From Clostridia bacterium (GTDB taxonomy: Bacteria > Bacillota > Clostridia > Oscillospirales > CAG-272), in the NCBI GenBank assembly GCA_900769475.1, contig CAAGGQ010000228.1:1-36778 (forward strand): 36,778 nucleotides of DNA, in the 5' to 3' direction. Numbering within the stretch: the first letter of the stretch is position 1; every line of letters begins with the position of its first letter. The position numbers were made by a program, and so were the translations under genes. Shown here piece by piece: positions 19,016 to 32,417 of the stretch. The notes under the pieces were generated by a model. That model worked only from the letters and a program-made list of their open reading frames with translations, did not search any database and had not been told where the DNA came from.

Positions 19016-21097
19016 TTAGTTCTTTGCGCGCTCCTTGATGATGGCTTCCTGGATGGACTTAGGCACTTCTGCGAAGTGGCTGGGCTCCATGGAGTACTGG
19101 CCACGGCCCTGAGTCTTAGAACGCAGGTCGGTAGCATAGCCAAACATGTTGGAAAGCGGAACGTGAGCAGTTACCTCAATCACACCGGGAACGGTGGTTT
19201 CCTGAGTGAGGATCAAGCCACGGCGGCTGTTGAAGTCACCGATAACATTGCCCATATACTCATCGGGAACAATGGTAACAACCTTGGTAATAGGCTCGGT
19301 CAAAACGGGATCTGCCTTTCTCATAGCTTCCTTGAAAGCCATGGAGCCGGCGATCTTGAACGCCATTTCCGAGGAGTCCACTTCGTGGTAAGAACCGTCG
19401 TACAGAGTTACCTTAACGTCAACAACGTTGTAGCCTGCAACAACACCGCACTGCATTGCGCCCTGGATACCTGCATCAACTGCGGGGATATATTCCTTCG
19501 GGATCGCACCGCCGGTAACGGCATTGATGAACTCGTAGCCCTTACCGGGCTCGTTGGGCTCAACGGTGATCTTAACGTGACCGTACTGACCGGAACCACC
19601 GGACTGCTTCTTGTACTTGCACTCGTGGTCGACCTTCTTGCGGATGGTCTCCTTGTATGCAACCTGAGGTCTACCGATGTTCGCCTCTACCTTGAACTCA
19701 CGCAGAAGTCTGTCTACGATGATGTCCAGGTGAAGCTCACCCATACCTGCGATAATGGTCTGTCCGGTCTCCTCGTCGGTGTAGGTACGGAAGGTGGGGT
19801 CTTCCTCTGCCAGCTTGGCAAGAGCCAGGCCCATCTTTTCCTGACCTGCACGGGTCTTGGGCTCGATGGCAACGCTGATAACAGGTTCCGGGAACTCCAT
19901 AGACTCCAGGATTACGGGATGCTTCTCATCACAGAAGGTATCACCGGTGGTGGTGTTTTTAACACCGATTGCAGCGGCGATATCACCGGAGTAGCAACAA
20001 TCGATGTCGTGTCTCTCATTGGAATGCATCTGCAGGATACGTCCAAGACGCTCGGTCTTGCCCTTGGTAGAGTTGTAAACGGTGGAACCGGCTTCAACCT
20101 TACCGGAGTAAACGCGGAAGTAGCAGAGCTTACCAACAAAGGGGTCGGTCATGATCTTGAACGCGAGAGCCGAGAAAGGCACCTCGTCCGAAGACTCTCT
20201 AACCTCTTCCTCCTCGGTCTTGGGGTTGATACCCGTGATGGGAGGAATGTCGGTGGGAGCAGGCATATACTCGATGATAGCATCGAGGAGCTTCTGAACA
20301 CCCTTGTTACGGTAAGAGGTACCGCAAACAACGGGTACGATCTGGTTGGCAATGGTAGCCTTACGAAGTGCTGCCTGCAGCTCGGGAATGGTGATCTCCT
20401 CACCCTCCAGGTACTTCATCATCAGATCGTCATCGGTAGAAGCGATGGCTTCTACCATCTGATCGCGGTACATCTCGGCCTGTTCCTTCATATCTTCCGG
20501 AATGGCCTCAACGCGCATATCCTTACCCAGCTCATCGTAGTAAACGTCAGCCTCCATGGTCATCAGGTCAATGATACCCTTGAAGGTCATGTCCTTACCG
20601 ATGGGGAGCTGGATCGGAACTGCGTTTGCACGCAATCTCTGGTGAATCATGTCAAGTACGTGATAAAAGTCCGCGCCGGTGATATCCATCTTGTTGACGT
20701 AGATCATACGGGGAACCTTGTACTTATCAGCCTGACGCCAAACGGTTTCAGACTGAGGCTCAACGCCGCCCTTAGCGCACATAACGGTAACAGCACCGTC
20801 CAGTACACGCAGGGAACGCTCTACCTCTACGGTAAAGTCAACGTGGCCGGGGGTATCAATGATATTGATACGCTTACCCTTCCAGAAGCAAGTGGTAGCA
20901 GCGGAGGTAATGGTAATACCTCTCTCCTGCTCCTGTGCCATCCAGTCCATGGTTGCACCACCGTCGTGGGTCTCACCCAGCTTATGCGTTTTACCCGTGT
21001 AGAACAGGATACGCTCCGTGGTAGTGGTCTTACCCGCGTCGATATGCGCCATGATACCGATGTTTCTGGTATTTTCAAGTGAATATTCTCTTGCCAT
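19016..21097 (-). CDS. fusA: Elongation factor G
   Basis: The translocation GTPase. The 693 residues carry AHIDAGKTTTTERIL (G1), RGITI (G2), DTPGHVDF (G3) and NKMD (G4), then domains II to V, including the AGMGELHLDI motif and the C-terminal RSKTQGRGQYSMEPSHF. Length is normal. The N-terminus MAREYSLENTRNIGIMAHIDAGKT fixes the start; GGAG lies upstream. It lies 34 bp after rpsG and 69 bp before tuf. No duplication or truncation is seen. Confidence 0.98.
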   Translation of the reverse strand: MAREYSLENTRNIGIMAHIDAGKTTTTERILFYTGKTHKLGETHDGGATMDWMAQEQERGITITSAATTCFWKGKRINIIDTPGHVDFTVEVERSLRVLDGAVTVMCAKGGVEPQSETVWRQADKYKVPRMIYVNKMDITGADFYHVLDMIHQRLRANAVPIQLPIGKDMTFKGIIDLMTMEADVYYDELGKDMRVEAIPEDMKEQAEMYRDQMVEAIASTDDDLMMKYLEGEEITIPELQAALRKATIANQIVPVVCGTSYRNKGVQKLLDAIIEYMPAPTDIPPITGINPKTEEEEVRESSDEVPFSALAFKIMTDPFVGKLCYFRVYSGKVEAGSTVYNSTKGKTERLGRILQMHSNERHDIDCCYSGDIAAAIGVKNTTTGDTFCDEKHPVILESMEFPEPVISVAIEPKTRAGQEKMGLALAKLAEEDPTFRTYTDEETGQTIIAGMGELHLDIIVDRLLREFKVEANIGRPQVAYKETIRKKVDHECKYKKQSGGSGQYGHVKITVEPNEPGKGYEFINAVTGGAIPKEYIPAVDAGIQGAMQCGVVAGYNVVDVKVTLYDGSYHEVDSSEMAFKIAGSMAFKEAMRKADPVLTEPITKVVTIVPDEYMGNVIGDFNSRRGLILTQETTVPGVIEVTAHVPLSNMFGYATDLRSKTQGRGQYSMEPSHFAEVPKSIQEAIIKERAKN

Positions 21098-21131
21098 TTG
21101 GTTTTCTCCTTAGATAAACGCAGGCAACAGA

Positions 21132-21602
21132 TTAATATCTGTAGTGAGCAAACGCCTTGTTTGCTTCTGCCATACGGTGCGTCTCTTCCTTCTTCTTGAA
21201 GGCGCCGCCTGCACTGTTCTTGGCGTCGATGATCTCGCCTGCAAGTCTTTCAGCCATGGTCTTCTCTCCGCGCTTTCTTGCGAAGAGGATGAGCCAACGC
21301 AGACCCAGGGTCTGACGGCGGTCAGCTCTAACCTCCATAGGTACCTGGTAGGTGGAACCGCCAACACGGCGAGCCTTAACCTCCAGAACAGGCATGATAT
21401 TTTCGAGTGCTTCCTGGAATACTTCCAGAGCGCTCTTGCCCTGCTTTTCCTCTACGAGCTTAAATGCATCGTAAACGATGGTCTGGGCAACACCCTTCTT
21501 GCCGTCGTACATTACGTTGTTGATCAGCTTGGTAACCAGCTTGGAACCATACAACGGATCCGGCAATACATCTCTTTTGGTAATACGACCTCTTCTCGGC
21601 AC
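21132..21602 (-). CDS. rpsG: Ribosomal protein S7
   Basis: Organises the 3' domain of 16S rRNA and sits at the E site. The start is GTG 21602 (V/M-PRRGRITKRDVLPDP), supported by GGAGGG 7 bp upstream; this gives 156 residues, the usual length. The frame is open upstream to 21653 without homology. Typical S7 segments GVAQTIVYDAF, RVGGSTYQVPMEV and KNSAGGAFKKKEETHRMAEANKAFAHYRY (the latter in two parts) are present. It is second in the operon, 163 bp after rpsL, a gap that holds only AT-rich leader sequence. Confidence 0.97.
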   Translation of the reverse strand: MPRRGRITKRDVLPDPLYGSKLVTKLINNVMYDGKKGVAQTIVYDAFKLVEEKQGKSALEVFQEALENIMPVLEVKARRVGGSTYQVPMEVRADRRQTLGLRWLILFARKRGEKTMAERLAGEIIDAKNSAGGAFKKKEETHRMAEANKAFAHYRY

Positions 21603-21765
21603 TGTACTTCCCTCCTTCATCAATATTATGAAATCATTGGTACTCAAAAGCATTCTTCTGTAAGCGCGCGTCAGGTGAACATAAACATTAAATTTACGAA
21701 ATACACGTCAGACGAGCGAAATTGCTTTTTCGTGATTGTGGGGATTTCCCCGTAGAGCGAAAAAA

Positions 21766-22182
21766 TTACTTCTTCTTTGCTCTCTTTGCGCCGTACTTGG
21801 AACGGCTCTGGTTACGGTTTGCAACGCCCTGTGCGTCCAGGGAACCGCGGATGATGTGGTAACGTACACCAGGCAGGTCTCTTACACGACCTCCTCTGAT
21901 AAGAACCACCGAGTGCTCCTGCAGGTTGTGTCCGATACCGGGAATGTATACGGTAGCCTCCAGACCGTTGGTAAGACGAACTCTGGCAATTTTTCTCATT
22001 GCGGAGTTAGGCTTCTTAGGGCTGGTGGTAGACACCTTGGTGCAAACGCCTCTTTTCTGCGGTGCAGACTGATCGATTGCGGAATTCTTCAGAGAGTTGA
22101 AGCCCTTTTGGAGAACGGGAGACTTGGACTTGTAAATCTTCTCTCCACGACCCTGTCTGACAAGCTGGTTAAAGGTTGGCAT
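21766..22182 (-). CDS. rpsL: Ribosomal protein S12
   Basis: A component of the decoding centre. The 138 residues begin MPTFNQLVRQGRGE and contain TTSPKKPNSAMRK, with the wild-type lysine associated with streptomycin sensitivity, then GHNLQEHSVVLIRGGRVRDLPGVRYH. First gene of the str operon, with AGGAGGA upstream of ATG 22182 and a strong promoter 150 bp before it (22329-22357). The leader between them is G/C-mixed and could fold, but I recognise no known element. Confidence 0.98.
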   Translation of the reverse strand: MPTFNQLVRQGRGEKIYKSKSPVLQKGFNSLKNSAIDQSAPQKRGVCTKVSTTSPKKPNSAMRKIARVRLTNGLEATVYIPGIGHNLQEHSVVLIRGGRVRDLPGVRYHIIRGSLDAQGVANRNQSRSKYGAKRAKKK

Positions 22183-22328
22183 TCTTCGATTTTCCTCCTT
22201 CTTCGAAAATTTAATGTTTATATACAGACACCCGACTATCGTCGCGTGGATCTGTCACAATAAAATCACCGGAGAACTCGTCCGACTGCAGAAAGCATAG
22301 TACGGGCAAGCCACCAGTCATTCGCTTA

Positions 22329-22357
22329 ATTATATCATTTTGATTCGATTTTGTCAA
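22329..22357 (-). promoter_or_regulatory. Promoter of the str operon
   Basis: On the minus strand TTGACA (22357-22352), 17-bp spacer, TATAAT (22334-22329). Near-perfect consensus. The stretch 22183-22526 holds this promoter, the leader of about 145 nt and the hairpin after rpoC, but no gene. Confidence 0.9.
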
Positions 22358-22461
22358 GACCGAAGATTCTTCTCACATTTTTTCTCCCTTTTGCACAAAT
22401 CAACCTTTATTTCAACAAATTATTTGTCACTTTTTTCTTCTTTTATTCATGCAAAGGAAGG

Positions 22462-22490
22462 CCGAGGCGCATGAGATACATGCGCCTCGG
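22462..22490 (-). terminator. Perfect 12-bp hairpin after rpoC
   Basis: CCGAGGCGCATG pairs with CATGCGCCTCGG around AGATA. On the minus strand only CCTTCCTTTGC follows, so it may act more as an mRNA end or processing structure than as a classic terminator. Confidence 0.65.
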
Positions 22491-22526
22491 AAAAAAACTT
22501 CATAAAAGCTTTCAAAATCGGAAAAA

Positions 22527-26132
<3,606 letters not shown>

Positions 26133-26182
26133 GAATCCTTTCTATATACATTAGGGATTACCGAAATCCCCGAAGGTGTGTT

Positions 26183-29100
26183 TTATTCGTTGTCGTCGCT
26201 GTCAGAATAGCCGGCGTCGTAAACCTCTTCCTCTTCGTAGGAGGAGTAGTAGCCGTCCTCTTCTTCGTCCTCGGCGATGTTGCCATCCTCATCCTCCATC
26301 AGGAAGGACTTGCGCAGCTCGTCATCGGCCACGTTCTGTCCGAGAACCGCGTCAATGGCATCCGCGTCCGCCTTGCTGTGACGGGTGGGAGCTTCATCGT
26401 CGTTACAGAGATCGGAAAGCTCGATATCGTTGCCCTCGGCATCCTGTACGCGGATATCCAGAGCAAGACCCTGCAGCTCGCGAACCATAACCTTGAAGGA
26501 CTCGGGAATACCGGGCGTAGGAATGTTCTGACCCTTGATAATGGCCTCGTAGGTGCGGCGACGGCCGTTGATGTCGTCCGACTTCACCGTCAGGATCTCC
26601 TGCAGGGTGTAAGCGGCACCGTATGCCTCCAGAGCCCAAACCTCCATCTCACCAAAACGCTGACCGCCGAACTGTGCCTTACCGCCCAAGGGCTGCTGGG
26701 TAACCAGCGAGTAAGGACCGTTGGAACGGGCGTGAATCTTATCGTCTACCAGGTGATGCAGCTTGAGGTAGTACATAATACCTACGGTTACGGGGTTATC
26801 GAAGGGCTCGCCGGTACGGCCATCGTAAAGAATGGTCTTACCGTCCAGGATCTTCAGGCGCTTTTCGGCGCGGAGAGTCTCCAGATATTCCTCGTTGCCC
26901 CGCTCCTCGGGAGTGAGAACGCGCAGGGTCTTTTCGCCGGTGGTCTCGTCCACCAGCTCTTCAAAGAGATCCTTACCCTCGGGATTCTCCAGGGGGAAGA
27001 TGTCTCTTGCCATGCCGGCTTCCTTCAGGCACTCAAGAATATCCTTCTCGTTTGCACCGTCGAATACGGGAGTCATGATCTTCCATCCCAGCTTTCTGGA
27101 CGCGATGCCGAGGTGAACCTCCAGCACCTGTCCGATGTTCATACGGGAAGGAACGCCCAGAGGATTGAGCACGATGTCCAGCGGAGTACCGTCGGGCAGG
27201 AAGGGCATATCCTCGGGAGGCAGAATACGGGAAACAACACCCTTGTTACCGTGACGACCTGCCATCTTATCGCCTACGGAGATCTTACGCTTCTGCGCAA
27301 TATAAACCTTAACAACCTTGTTTACGCCTGCGGGAAGCTCATCGCCCTGCTCGTGAGAGAAGACGCGAACGTCCACAACAATGCCCGACTCACCATGGGC
27401 CAGACGCAGAGAGGTGTCACGCACCTCGCGGGACTTTTCACCAAAGATGGCGCGAAGCAGACGCTCCTCGGCAGTCAGCTCGGTTTCTCCCTTGGGAGTG
27501 ATCTTACCAACCAGAATGTCACCGGAGCGAACCTCGGTTCCCTTCTTAACGATACCCTCGGCGTTCAGATCGCGGAGCGCGTCCTCGCCAACGTTGGGGA
27601 TCTCCCGGGTGATCTCCTCCGGGCCCAGCTTGGTATCTCTTGCTTCGTGGGTATATTCTTCAATGTGGAGAGAGGTGTAAACGTCATCGCGAACCAACCG
27701 CTCGTTCAGCAGAACGGCGTCCTCGTAGTTGTAGCCCTCCCAGGTCATAAAGCCGATCAAGGCGTTCTTACCCAGGGAGACCTCACCCTTGGAGGTTGCG
27801 GGACCGTCGGCAATCACCTGGCCGGCCTCAACGCGGTCACCCTTCTTTACCAGAGGACGCTGGTTGAAGCAGGTGCCCTGGTTGGTGCGCTTGAACTTGA
27901 TCAGATCGTAAACGTCCTTCACGCCGTTCTCGCAGGCCACCACAATGCGGTCCGCCTGAACGCGTTCAACAATACCGGCTCGCTCGGCGATCACAACCAC
28001 GCCGGAGTCAACCGCAGCCTTGTATTCCATACCGGTACCAACGATGGGAGAATCGGTCACCATCAGCGGAACAGCCTGCTTCTGCATGTTCGATCCCATA
28101 AGCGCACGGGTATTATCGTCGTTTTCAAGGAAGGGGATCATGGCGGTAGCCACGGAAACCAGCATCTTAGGAGCTACGTCCATGTATTCGATGCTTGCGG
28201 CATCAGCCTCCACGATCTCGGCCTTGTCGCGGGCGGTTACCTTGGCGTTTACAAAGCTTCCGTCCTCGTTCAAAGGCTCATTCGCCTGTGCCACGATGAA
28301 GTTGTCCTCGCGGTCAGCGGTCATATATTCCACCTCGTCGGTAACGATGTGCTTTACGTTGCCGTTCTCGTCCTCAATGTGCTTTACCTTGCGGTAGGGA
28401 GCCTCGATGAAGCCGTACTCGGAAATGCGAGCGTAGGTGGTAAGGTAGGAGATCAGACCGATGTTAGGACCTTCAGGCGTTTCAATAGGACACATACGGC
28501 CATACTGGGTGTAGTGAACGTCACGAACGTCGAAGGAAGCGCGGTCACGGGAAAGACCGCCGGGACCCAGTGCCGACAAACGGCGCTTGTGGGTCAGCTC
28601 TGCCAGGGGGTTGTTCTGGTCCATGAACTGAGACAGCTGGCTGGAGCCAAAGAACTCGCGGATGGCAGTGGTTACGGGACGGATATTGATCAGCGCCTGT
28701 ACGGTCAGCTTCTCGTTATCCTGGGTGGTCATGCGCTCCTTAATGATCTTATCCATACGGGCAAAGCCAATGCGGAGCTGATTTTGCAGCTGCTCGCCTA
28801 CCGAACGGATACGGCGGTTGCCCAGATGGTCGATGTCATCCACCGAGCCGATGTCATGGATCAGACCCAGGAGATAGCTGATGGAAGCAAAGATATCGTC
28901 TACGGTAATGTGCTTGGGGCAGAGATCGGCAATTCTCTCCTTCGCCATTGCCTTGATAGCGTCTACGTCGCCCTCGCAAGCCTGCAGGATCTCCAGCAGA
29001 ACGGGAATGCGAGCCTTTTCGCGAACGCCGCAATCCACCAGATCAAAGCCCAGCAGATGCTCGGGCTCCACGGTATTGTTACCGATCACCTTTACAGTGG

Positions 29101-30133
29101 ATCCGTTATCCATGGACAGAACCACCTCGTTGATGCAAGCGTGCTCCAGCTCCAGAGCCTTCTCGGGAGTGATCACAGCACCTGCCTCCAGCAGTACCTC
29201 CCCGGTAACAGGGCTTACGGCATCGGCAGCAAGACGGTGGTTGGCAATTCTGGAATGGATCGCCATCTTCTTATCATATTTATAACGGCCTACCGGCGCG
29301 ATATCGTAACGCTTTGCGTCAAAGAAGTAATTATTGAGCAGGGTTCTGGCAGCATCCTCCGTGGGGGGCTCTCCGGGACGGAGCTTTTTGTAGATCTCCT
29401 TCAGAGATTCCACGGTGGGGGTGGAATGGTTGGCCAGGGCCAACGCCTCGGAATCGTCCTTTTCAAAGGTCAGGGTCAGGTGCTCGTCATCGCCAAACAT
29501 CTCGTAGATCGCCTCGCGGCTGTCCACGCCCAGGGCGCGCACGAACATGGTGAGAGGAAGCTTGCGGTTCTTATCGATACGGACGTACATTACACCGGAC
29601 GCATCCACCTCATATTCCAACCAAGCACCGCGGTAAGGGATCACCGTGGTGGAATAGGTCTTTTTACCTGCCTTGTCAATTTCGGAAGCATAATACATTC
29701 CGGGAGAACGAATGATCTGGGAAACGATAACACGCTCTGCTCCGTTGATCACGAAGGTACCCGTTTCGGTCATCAGGGGGAAATCACCCATAAAGATATC
29801 CGCCTGCTTTACCTCACCCGTTTGCTTGTTGGTCAAACGGACGTTGACCTTCAGGGGAGCCGCGTAGTTGACGTCACGCTCCTTGCACTCCTCCACAGGA
29901 TACTTGGGATGCTGTTCATCCAGAGTGTAGGAAATGAACTCGATCACCAAATTGCCCGAATAGTCGGTAATCGGAGATGCGTCCCGCAGGACCTCCATCA
30001 GTCCCTCGTTCTTAAACCACTCATAGGACTTGGTCTGGATCTCGACCAGGCTGGGAAGCGGATAATCAAAACGGGATCTGGAGAAGCTTTTTCTTGTGTT
30101 CTGACCAAGCTTTTGATCTTTTACATTGATCAT
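26183..30133 (-). CDS. rpoB: RNA polymerase beta subunit
   Basis: The start is ATG 30133 (MINVKDQKLGQNTRKSFSRSRFDYPLPSL), with GGAGTG about 9 bp upstream; the frame extends to 30502 across the promoter, which is not coding. The product has 1316 residues. The rifampicin region GSSQLSQFMDQNNPLAELTHKRRLSALGPGGL, given here in pieces as QLSQFMDQNNP, THKRRLSALGP, is wild type at the usual Ser, Gln, Asp, His and Ser positions. A C-terminal extension of about 60 residues is strongly acidic (ending EEEVYDAGYSDSDDNE), longer than in Bacillus. The genes rplJ and rplL are not upstream here. Confidence 0.97.
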   Translation of the reverse strand: MINVKDQKLGQNTRKSFSRSRFDYPLPSLVEIQTKSYEWFKNEGLMEVLRDASPITDYSGNLVIEFISYTLDEQHPKYPVEECKERDVNYAAPLKVNVRLTNKQTGEVKQADIFMGDFPLMTETGTFVINGAERVIVSQIIRSPGMYYASEIDKAGKKTYSTTVIPYRGAWLEYEVDASGVMYVRIDKNRKLPLTMFVRALGVDSREAIYEMFGDDEHLTLTFEKDDSEALALANHSTPTVESLKEIYKKLRPGEPPTEDAARTLLNNYFFDAKRYDIAPVGRYKYDKKMAIHSRIANHRLAADAVSPVTGEVLLEAGAVITPEKALELEHACINEVVLSMDNGSTVKVIGNNTVEPEHLLGFDLVDCGVREKARIPVLLEILQACEGDVDAIKAMAKERIADLCPKHITVDDIFASISYLLGLIHDIGSVDDIDHLGNRRIRSVGEQLQNQLRIGFARMDKIIKERMTTQDNEKLTVQALINIRPVTTAIREFFGSSQLSQFMDQNNPLAELTHKRRLSALGPGGLSRDRASFDVRDVHYTQYGRMCPIETPEGPNIGLISYLTTYARISEYGFIEAPYRKVKHIEDENGNVKHIVTDEVEYMTADREDNFIVAQANEPLNEDGSFVNAKVTARDKAEIVEADAASIEYMDVAPKMLVSVATAMIPFLENDDNTRALMGSNMQKQAVPLMVTDSPIVGTGMEYKAAVDSGVVVIAERAGIVERVQADRIVVACENGVKDVYDLIKFKRTNQGTCFNQRPLVKKGDRVEAGQVIADGPATSKGEVSLGKNALIGFMTWEGYNYEDAVLLNERLVRDDVYTSLHIEEYTHEARDTKLGPEEITREIPNVGEDALRDLNAEGIVKKGTEVRSGDILVGKITPKGETELTAEERLLRAIFGEKSREVRDTSLRLAHGESGIVVDVRVFSHEQGDELPAGVNKVVKVYIAQKRKISVGDKMAGRHGNKGVVSRILPPEDMPFLPDGTPLDIVLNPLGVPSRMNIGQVLEVHLGIASRKLGWKIMTPVFDGANEKDILECLKEAGMARDIFPLENPEGKDLFEELVDETTGEKTLRVLTPEERGNEEYLETLRAEKRLKILDGKTILYDGRTGEPFDNPVTVGIMYYLKLHHLVDDKIHARSNGPYSLVTQQPLGGKAQFGGQRFGEMEVWALEAYGAAYTLQEILTVKSDDINGRRRTYEAIIKGQNIPTPGIPESFKVMVRELQGLALDIRVQDAEGNDIELSDLCNDDEAPTRHSKADADAIDAVLGQNVADDELRKSFLMEDEDGNIAEDEEEDGYYSSYEEEEVYDAGYSDSDDNE

Positions 30134-30287
30134 TAATTCAATCACTCCATTCAATAATTGGTAACGCTCTTGGGAATCATATGCCAACTCGCAATCAGCC
30201 CCTGCTTTTTTGTGCAAATTGCTGCCGAAGGATCTGCACTTCAAAATACAGGAATCCACAATACGAGCGATTATAATGCAGTTTACT

Positions 30288-30316
30288 ATTTTATCATGTT
30301 TTTCCTGCTTTGTCAA
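30288..30316 (-). promoter_or_regulatory. Promoter of rpoBC
   Basis: On the minus strand TTGACA (30316-30311), 17-bp spacer, TAAAAT (30293-30288), about 155 bp before the rpoB start. The region 30134-30485 holds this promoter and an unrecognised leader, but no gene. Confidence 0.85.
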
Positions 30317-30485
30317 TAGGTTTTTGCAAAAAAATATAAATTTTTTCATTGTTTTCCTATTTTTTTCCTGCGGAATCAAAAACTTGCCCCCTCGAATTTT
30401 GTTAAAAATCACGGAATTCCGTCGAATCCCCCGCTTCCCTTCTTCCCGGTGGTCTTTGGGCAGATTGCACCATAAAAACGCATAA

Positions 30486-30521
30486 GAACGGCTCCGTCGC
30501 AAAAACGCGACGGAGCCGTTC
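30486..30521 (-). terminator. Terminator of the EEP-domain lipoprotein gene
   Basis: GAACGGCTCCGTCGC pairs perfectly with GCGACGGAGCCGTTC around AAAAAC. On the minus strand TTATGCGTTTTT follows. Confidence 0.75.
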
Positions 30522-30538
30522 GGTCAATAACAATAATA

Positions 30539-32266
30539 TTAGGATAGTTTAATATCAGCATAGATAGGCGCGTGATCGGTCATCTGCTTGCAGGAATTGT
30601 TGATGATCGTATTGTGATAGAGCACCGAATAACCGTTGGCCCGACCGATGATATGATCGATAAAGCCCGCGCTGTGGTATCCCCCGTCAATGGCAAGGGT
30701 GCCGTTGGCTCTGGCAAGATCGCTGGCAATGGCGCCGCCGATCTCGTTTACAAACTGCTTGAGGAAGGTTCCGTTGAACTTATGGCTGTTAAAATCCCCG
30801 GTGCAGAACACGGCCGCCTCCGGGAATTTCTCCCGGTACATACGGATCAAGGCGGCCTCCTCGGTAGCACAGCTGTTCATGGCCGCCTCCGAGGTGTGAT
30901 CCCAGTGAGAGGAGAACAGCAGGATCTGAACCCCGGGATCGGCAACGCTCGTCAGCTTTGCCACGGCGGCGCCTCGCGCCGTCCGCGTGGCACCGGCGGT
31001 CAGAGGTTTATATTCATAGGGGTGATACTGGGAAAACTCACAGGTAAAGCGATCGGCGTTGTACACGATGGTGGTACAGTTCTCGTATTTTTCATAGGTA
31101 GGAAGGAGCAACCGATAGTCCATTCCGTAGCGTTCCTTGAGAATGGGAAGATAGGATTCAATCTCCCGGGACCAGGCGCCGTCGCACTCCTGCATACCGA
31201 TCATGTCGGGAGCGTAGCGAAGGAGCATCCCCGCAAAGATCTCTGCCCGCATTCCCACGCAGAGGGCATCCTGGTCCTTGGCCTTGACCACGTAGTCGGC
31301 AAGAATGTTCAGGGTCATGATACGGGCGTCACTTCCCGCGGTGCGCTCGTGGAGCTCGGGAATTAGATCAAGGGGATAATGGGTACCCTCGGCAAGGCTT
31401 TCGCATCCACCGATCAGGAAGCTCGTCAGGAACTTCTCCACCTCCCGTTTGGCGGAATAGGAACCGCCGGAAACGAACTGCAGCTGTCCGTCCTCCACGT
31501 ACACGTGCGCCTTCATCACATCAAACCCGAGGGTGTACGCCCGGGTCGATGCGGCACGTCCCGTGTTGCCCAGGAGGATCTCGTAAGGATTTTGCTCCTT
31601 GGCGGAGGTGATCAAGGGGAGATTGTATCCCGTGCTCAGCTTGATCTGGTCTCGCAGGAGCGTAGCCACGCTCTTGTAAAACTCGTCGCCCACAGGATAC
31701 ACGATCACGTATTTTTCCAGATTGGCCCGATCAAAGGACTGCGGCAGAGGCACCTCTCCACGGAAGAAATATTCTTCGAAATGAAGGGAACGCGTTTCGG
31801 CATCATAATTCTTTTCCAGGAGCTCTGCTTGATAATGCGCAAGAGCGGCTTGCACCGCGGCGTCGTACATTCCCACCACGGTGATGTCCTTTCCTGCCAC
31901 GGCGATGGAGTAGGTATCCACGTAATCCTTCAATTCGGCCATGGCGTTGGTGGAGATCTCACAGCCCGTGTTCCCCACGTAGATAAAGCGGTCGGCCTTG
32001 GCACGATCGATCATAGAGATCTTTACCGCGTCCATGGAAACGCCCGTCAACTTTTGCACTGCCTTCACAAAGGAATCCACCGCAACGAACACCTTGTCAC
32101 TGGCGCCGTCGGGATAGACCACGGTGTACATAGCCTGGCCGTTGGAGATCAGCTCGATGCTGTCTGCAGGCGCTTCTTCTCCCTGATCCCCTCGGCAGGA
32201 GGAAAGCCCCACAGGAAGGCAGAGCAGAAGCAGGATGGATAAGACAAATAATAGCAATCGTTTCAT
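30539..32266 (-). CDS. Lipoprotein with endonuclease/exonuclease/phosphatase (EEP) domain
   Basis: The 575 residues start with a lipoprotein signal (hydrophobic 4-20, lipobox LSSC with Cys24), so the protein is anchored outside the cytoplasmic membrane. Residues about 35-310 form two similar alpha/beta repeats (FIYVGNTG... and ILLGNTGRA...), resembling the non-catalytic N-terminal domains of some glycosidases. Residues about 318-575 form an EEP domain with RIMTLNIL, IGMQECD, SSHWDH, CTGDFNSH and TDHAPIYADI, covering the metal and catalytic residues. Substrates of the fold range from nucleic acids to phospholipids and inositol phosphates; an extracellular phosphatase or nuclease is likely. Divergent promoter with the serine hydrolase gene. 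Confidence 0.85.
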   Translation of the reverse strand: MKRLLLFVLSILLLLCLPVGLSSCRGDQGEEAPADSIELISNGQAMYTVVYPDGASDKVFVAVDSFVKAVQKLTGVSMDAVKISMIDRAKADRFIYVGNTGCEISTNAMAELKDYVDTYSIAVAGKDITVVGMYDAAVQAALAHYQAELLEKNYDAETRSLHFEEYFFRGEVPLPQSFDRANLEKYVIVYPVGDEFYKSVATLLRDQIKLSTGYNLPLITSAKEQNPYEILLGNTGRAASTRAYTLGFDVMKAHVYVEDGQLQFVSGGSYSAKREVEKFLTSFLIGGCESLAEGTHYPLDLIPELHERTAGSDARIMTLNILADYVVKAKDQDALCVGMRAEIFAGMLLRYAPDMIGMQECDGAWSREIESYLPILKERYGMDYRLLLPTYEKYENCTTIVYNADRFTCEFSQYHPYEYKPLTAGATRTARGAAVAKLTSVADPGVQILLFSSHWDHTSEAAMNSCATEEAALIRMYREKFPEAAVFCTGDFNSHKFNGTFLKQFVNEIGGAIASDLARANGTLAIDGGYHSAGFIDHIIGRANGYSVLYHNTIINNSCKQMTDHAPIYADIKLS

Positions 32267-32308
32267 AGAATCTTCCCTCTTTTGGCTTCAATAATGATGT
32301 TATCTGTA

Positions 32309-32337
32309 ATCTTATCACAGATCCGCGGTTTTGTCAA
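32309..32337 (-). promoter_or_regulatory. Promoter of the EEP lipoprotein gene
   Basis: On the minus strand TTGACA (32337-32332), 17-bp spacer, TAAGAT (32314-32309). The spacer contains CCGCGG. Confidence 0.75.
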
Positions 32338-32355
32338 GTATTTCCTTCCCAACGA

Positions 32356-32384
32356 TTGACTTTCCCACCGCGGCGTGCTATAAT
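32356..32384 (+). promoter_or_regulatory. Promoter of the serine hydrolase gene
   Basis: TTGACT (32356-32361), 17-bp spacer containing CCGCGG, TATAAT (32379-32384). It starts 19 bp from the divergent promoter. Confidence 0.8.
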
Positions 32385-32417
32385 GAAGGCAACATTCTCA
32401 ATACAACCGAAAGGACG

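Noticed and set aside
26378..30136. A 1252-codon open frame on the plus strand opposite rpoB, and similar long frames opposite rpoC, fusA, tuf and metK
   Set aside because: They mirror highly expressed genes with biased codon use, have no ribosome binding sites or protein families, and the minus-strand genes are certain.
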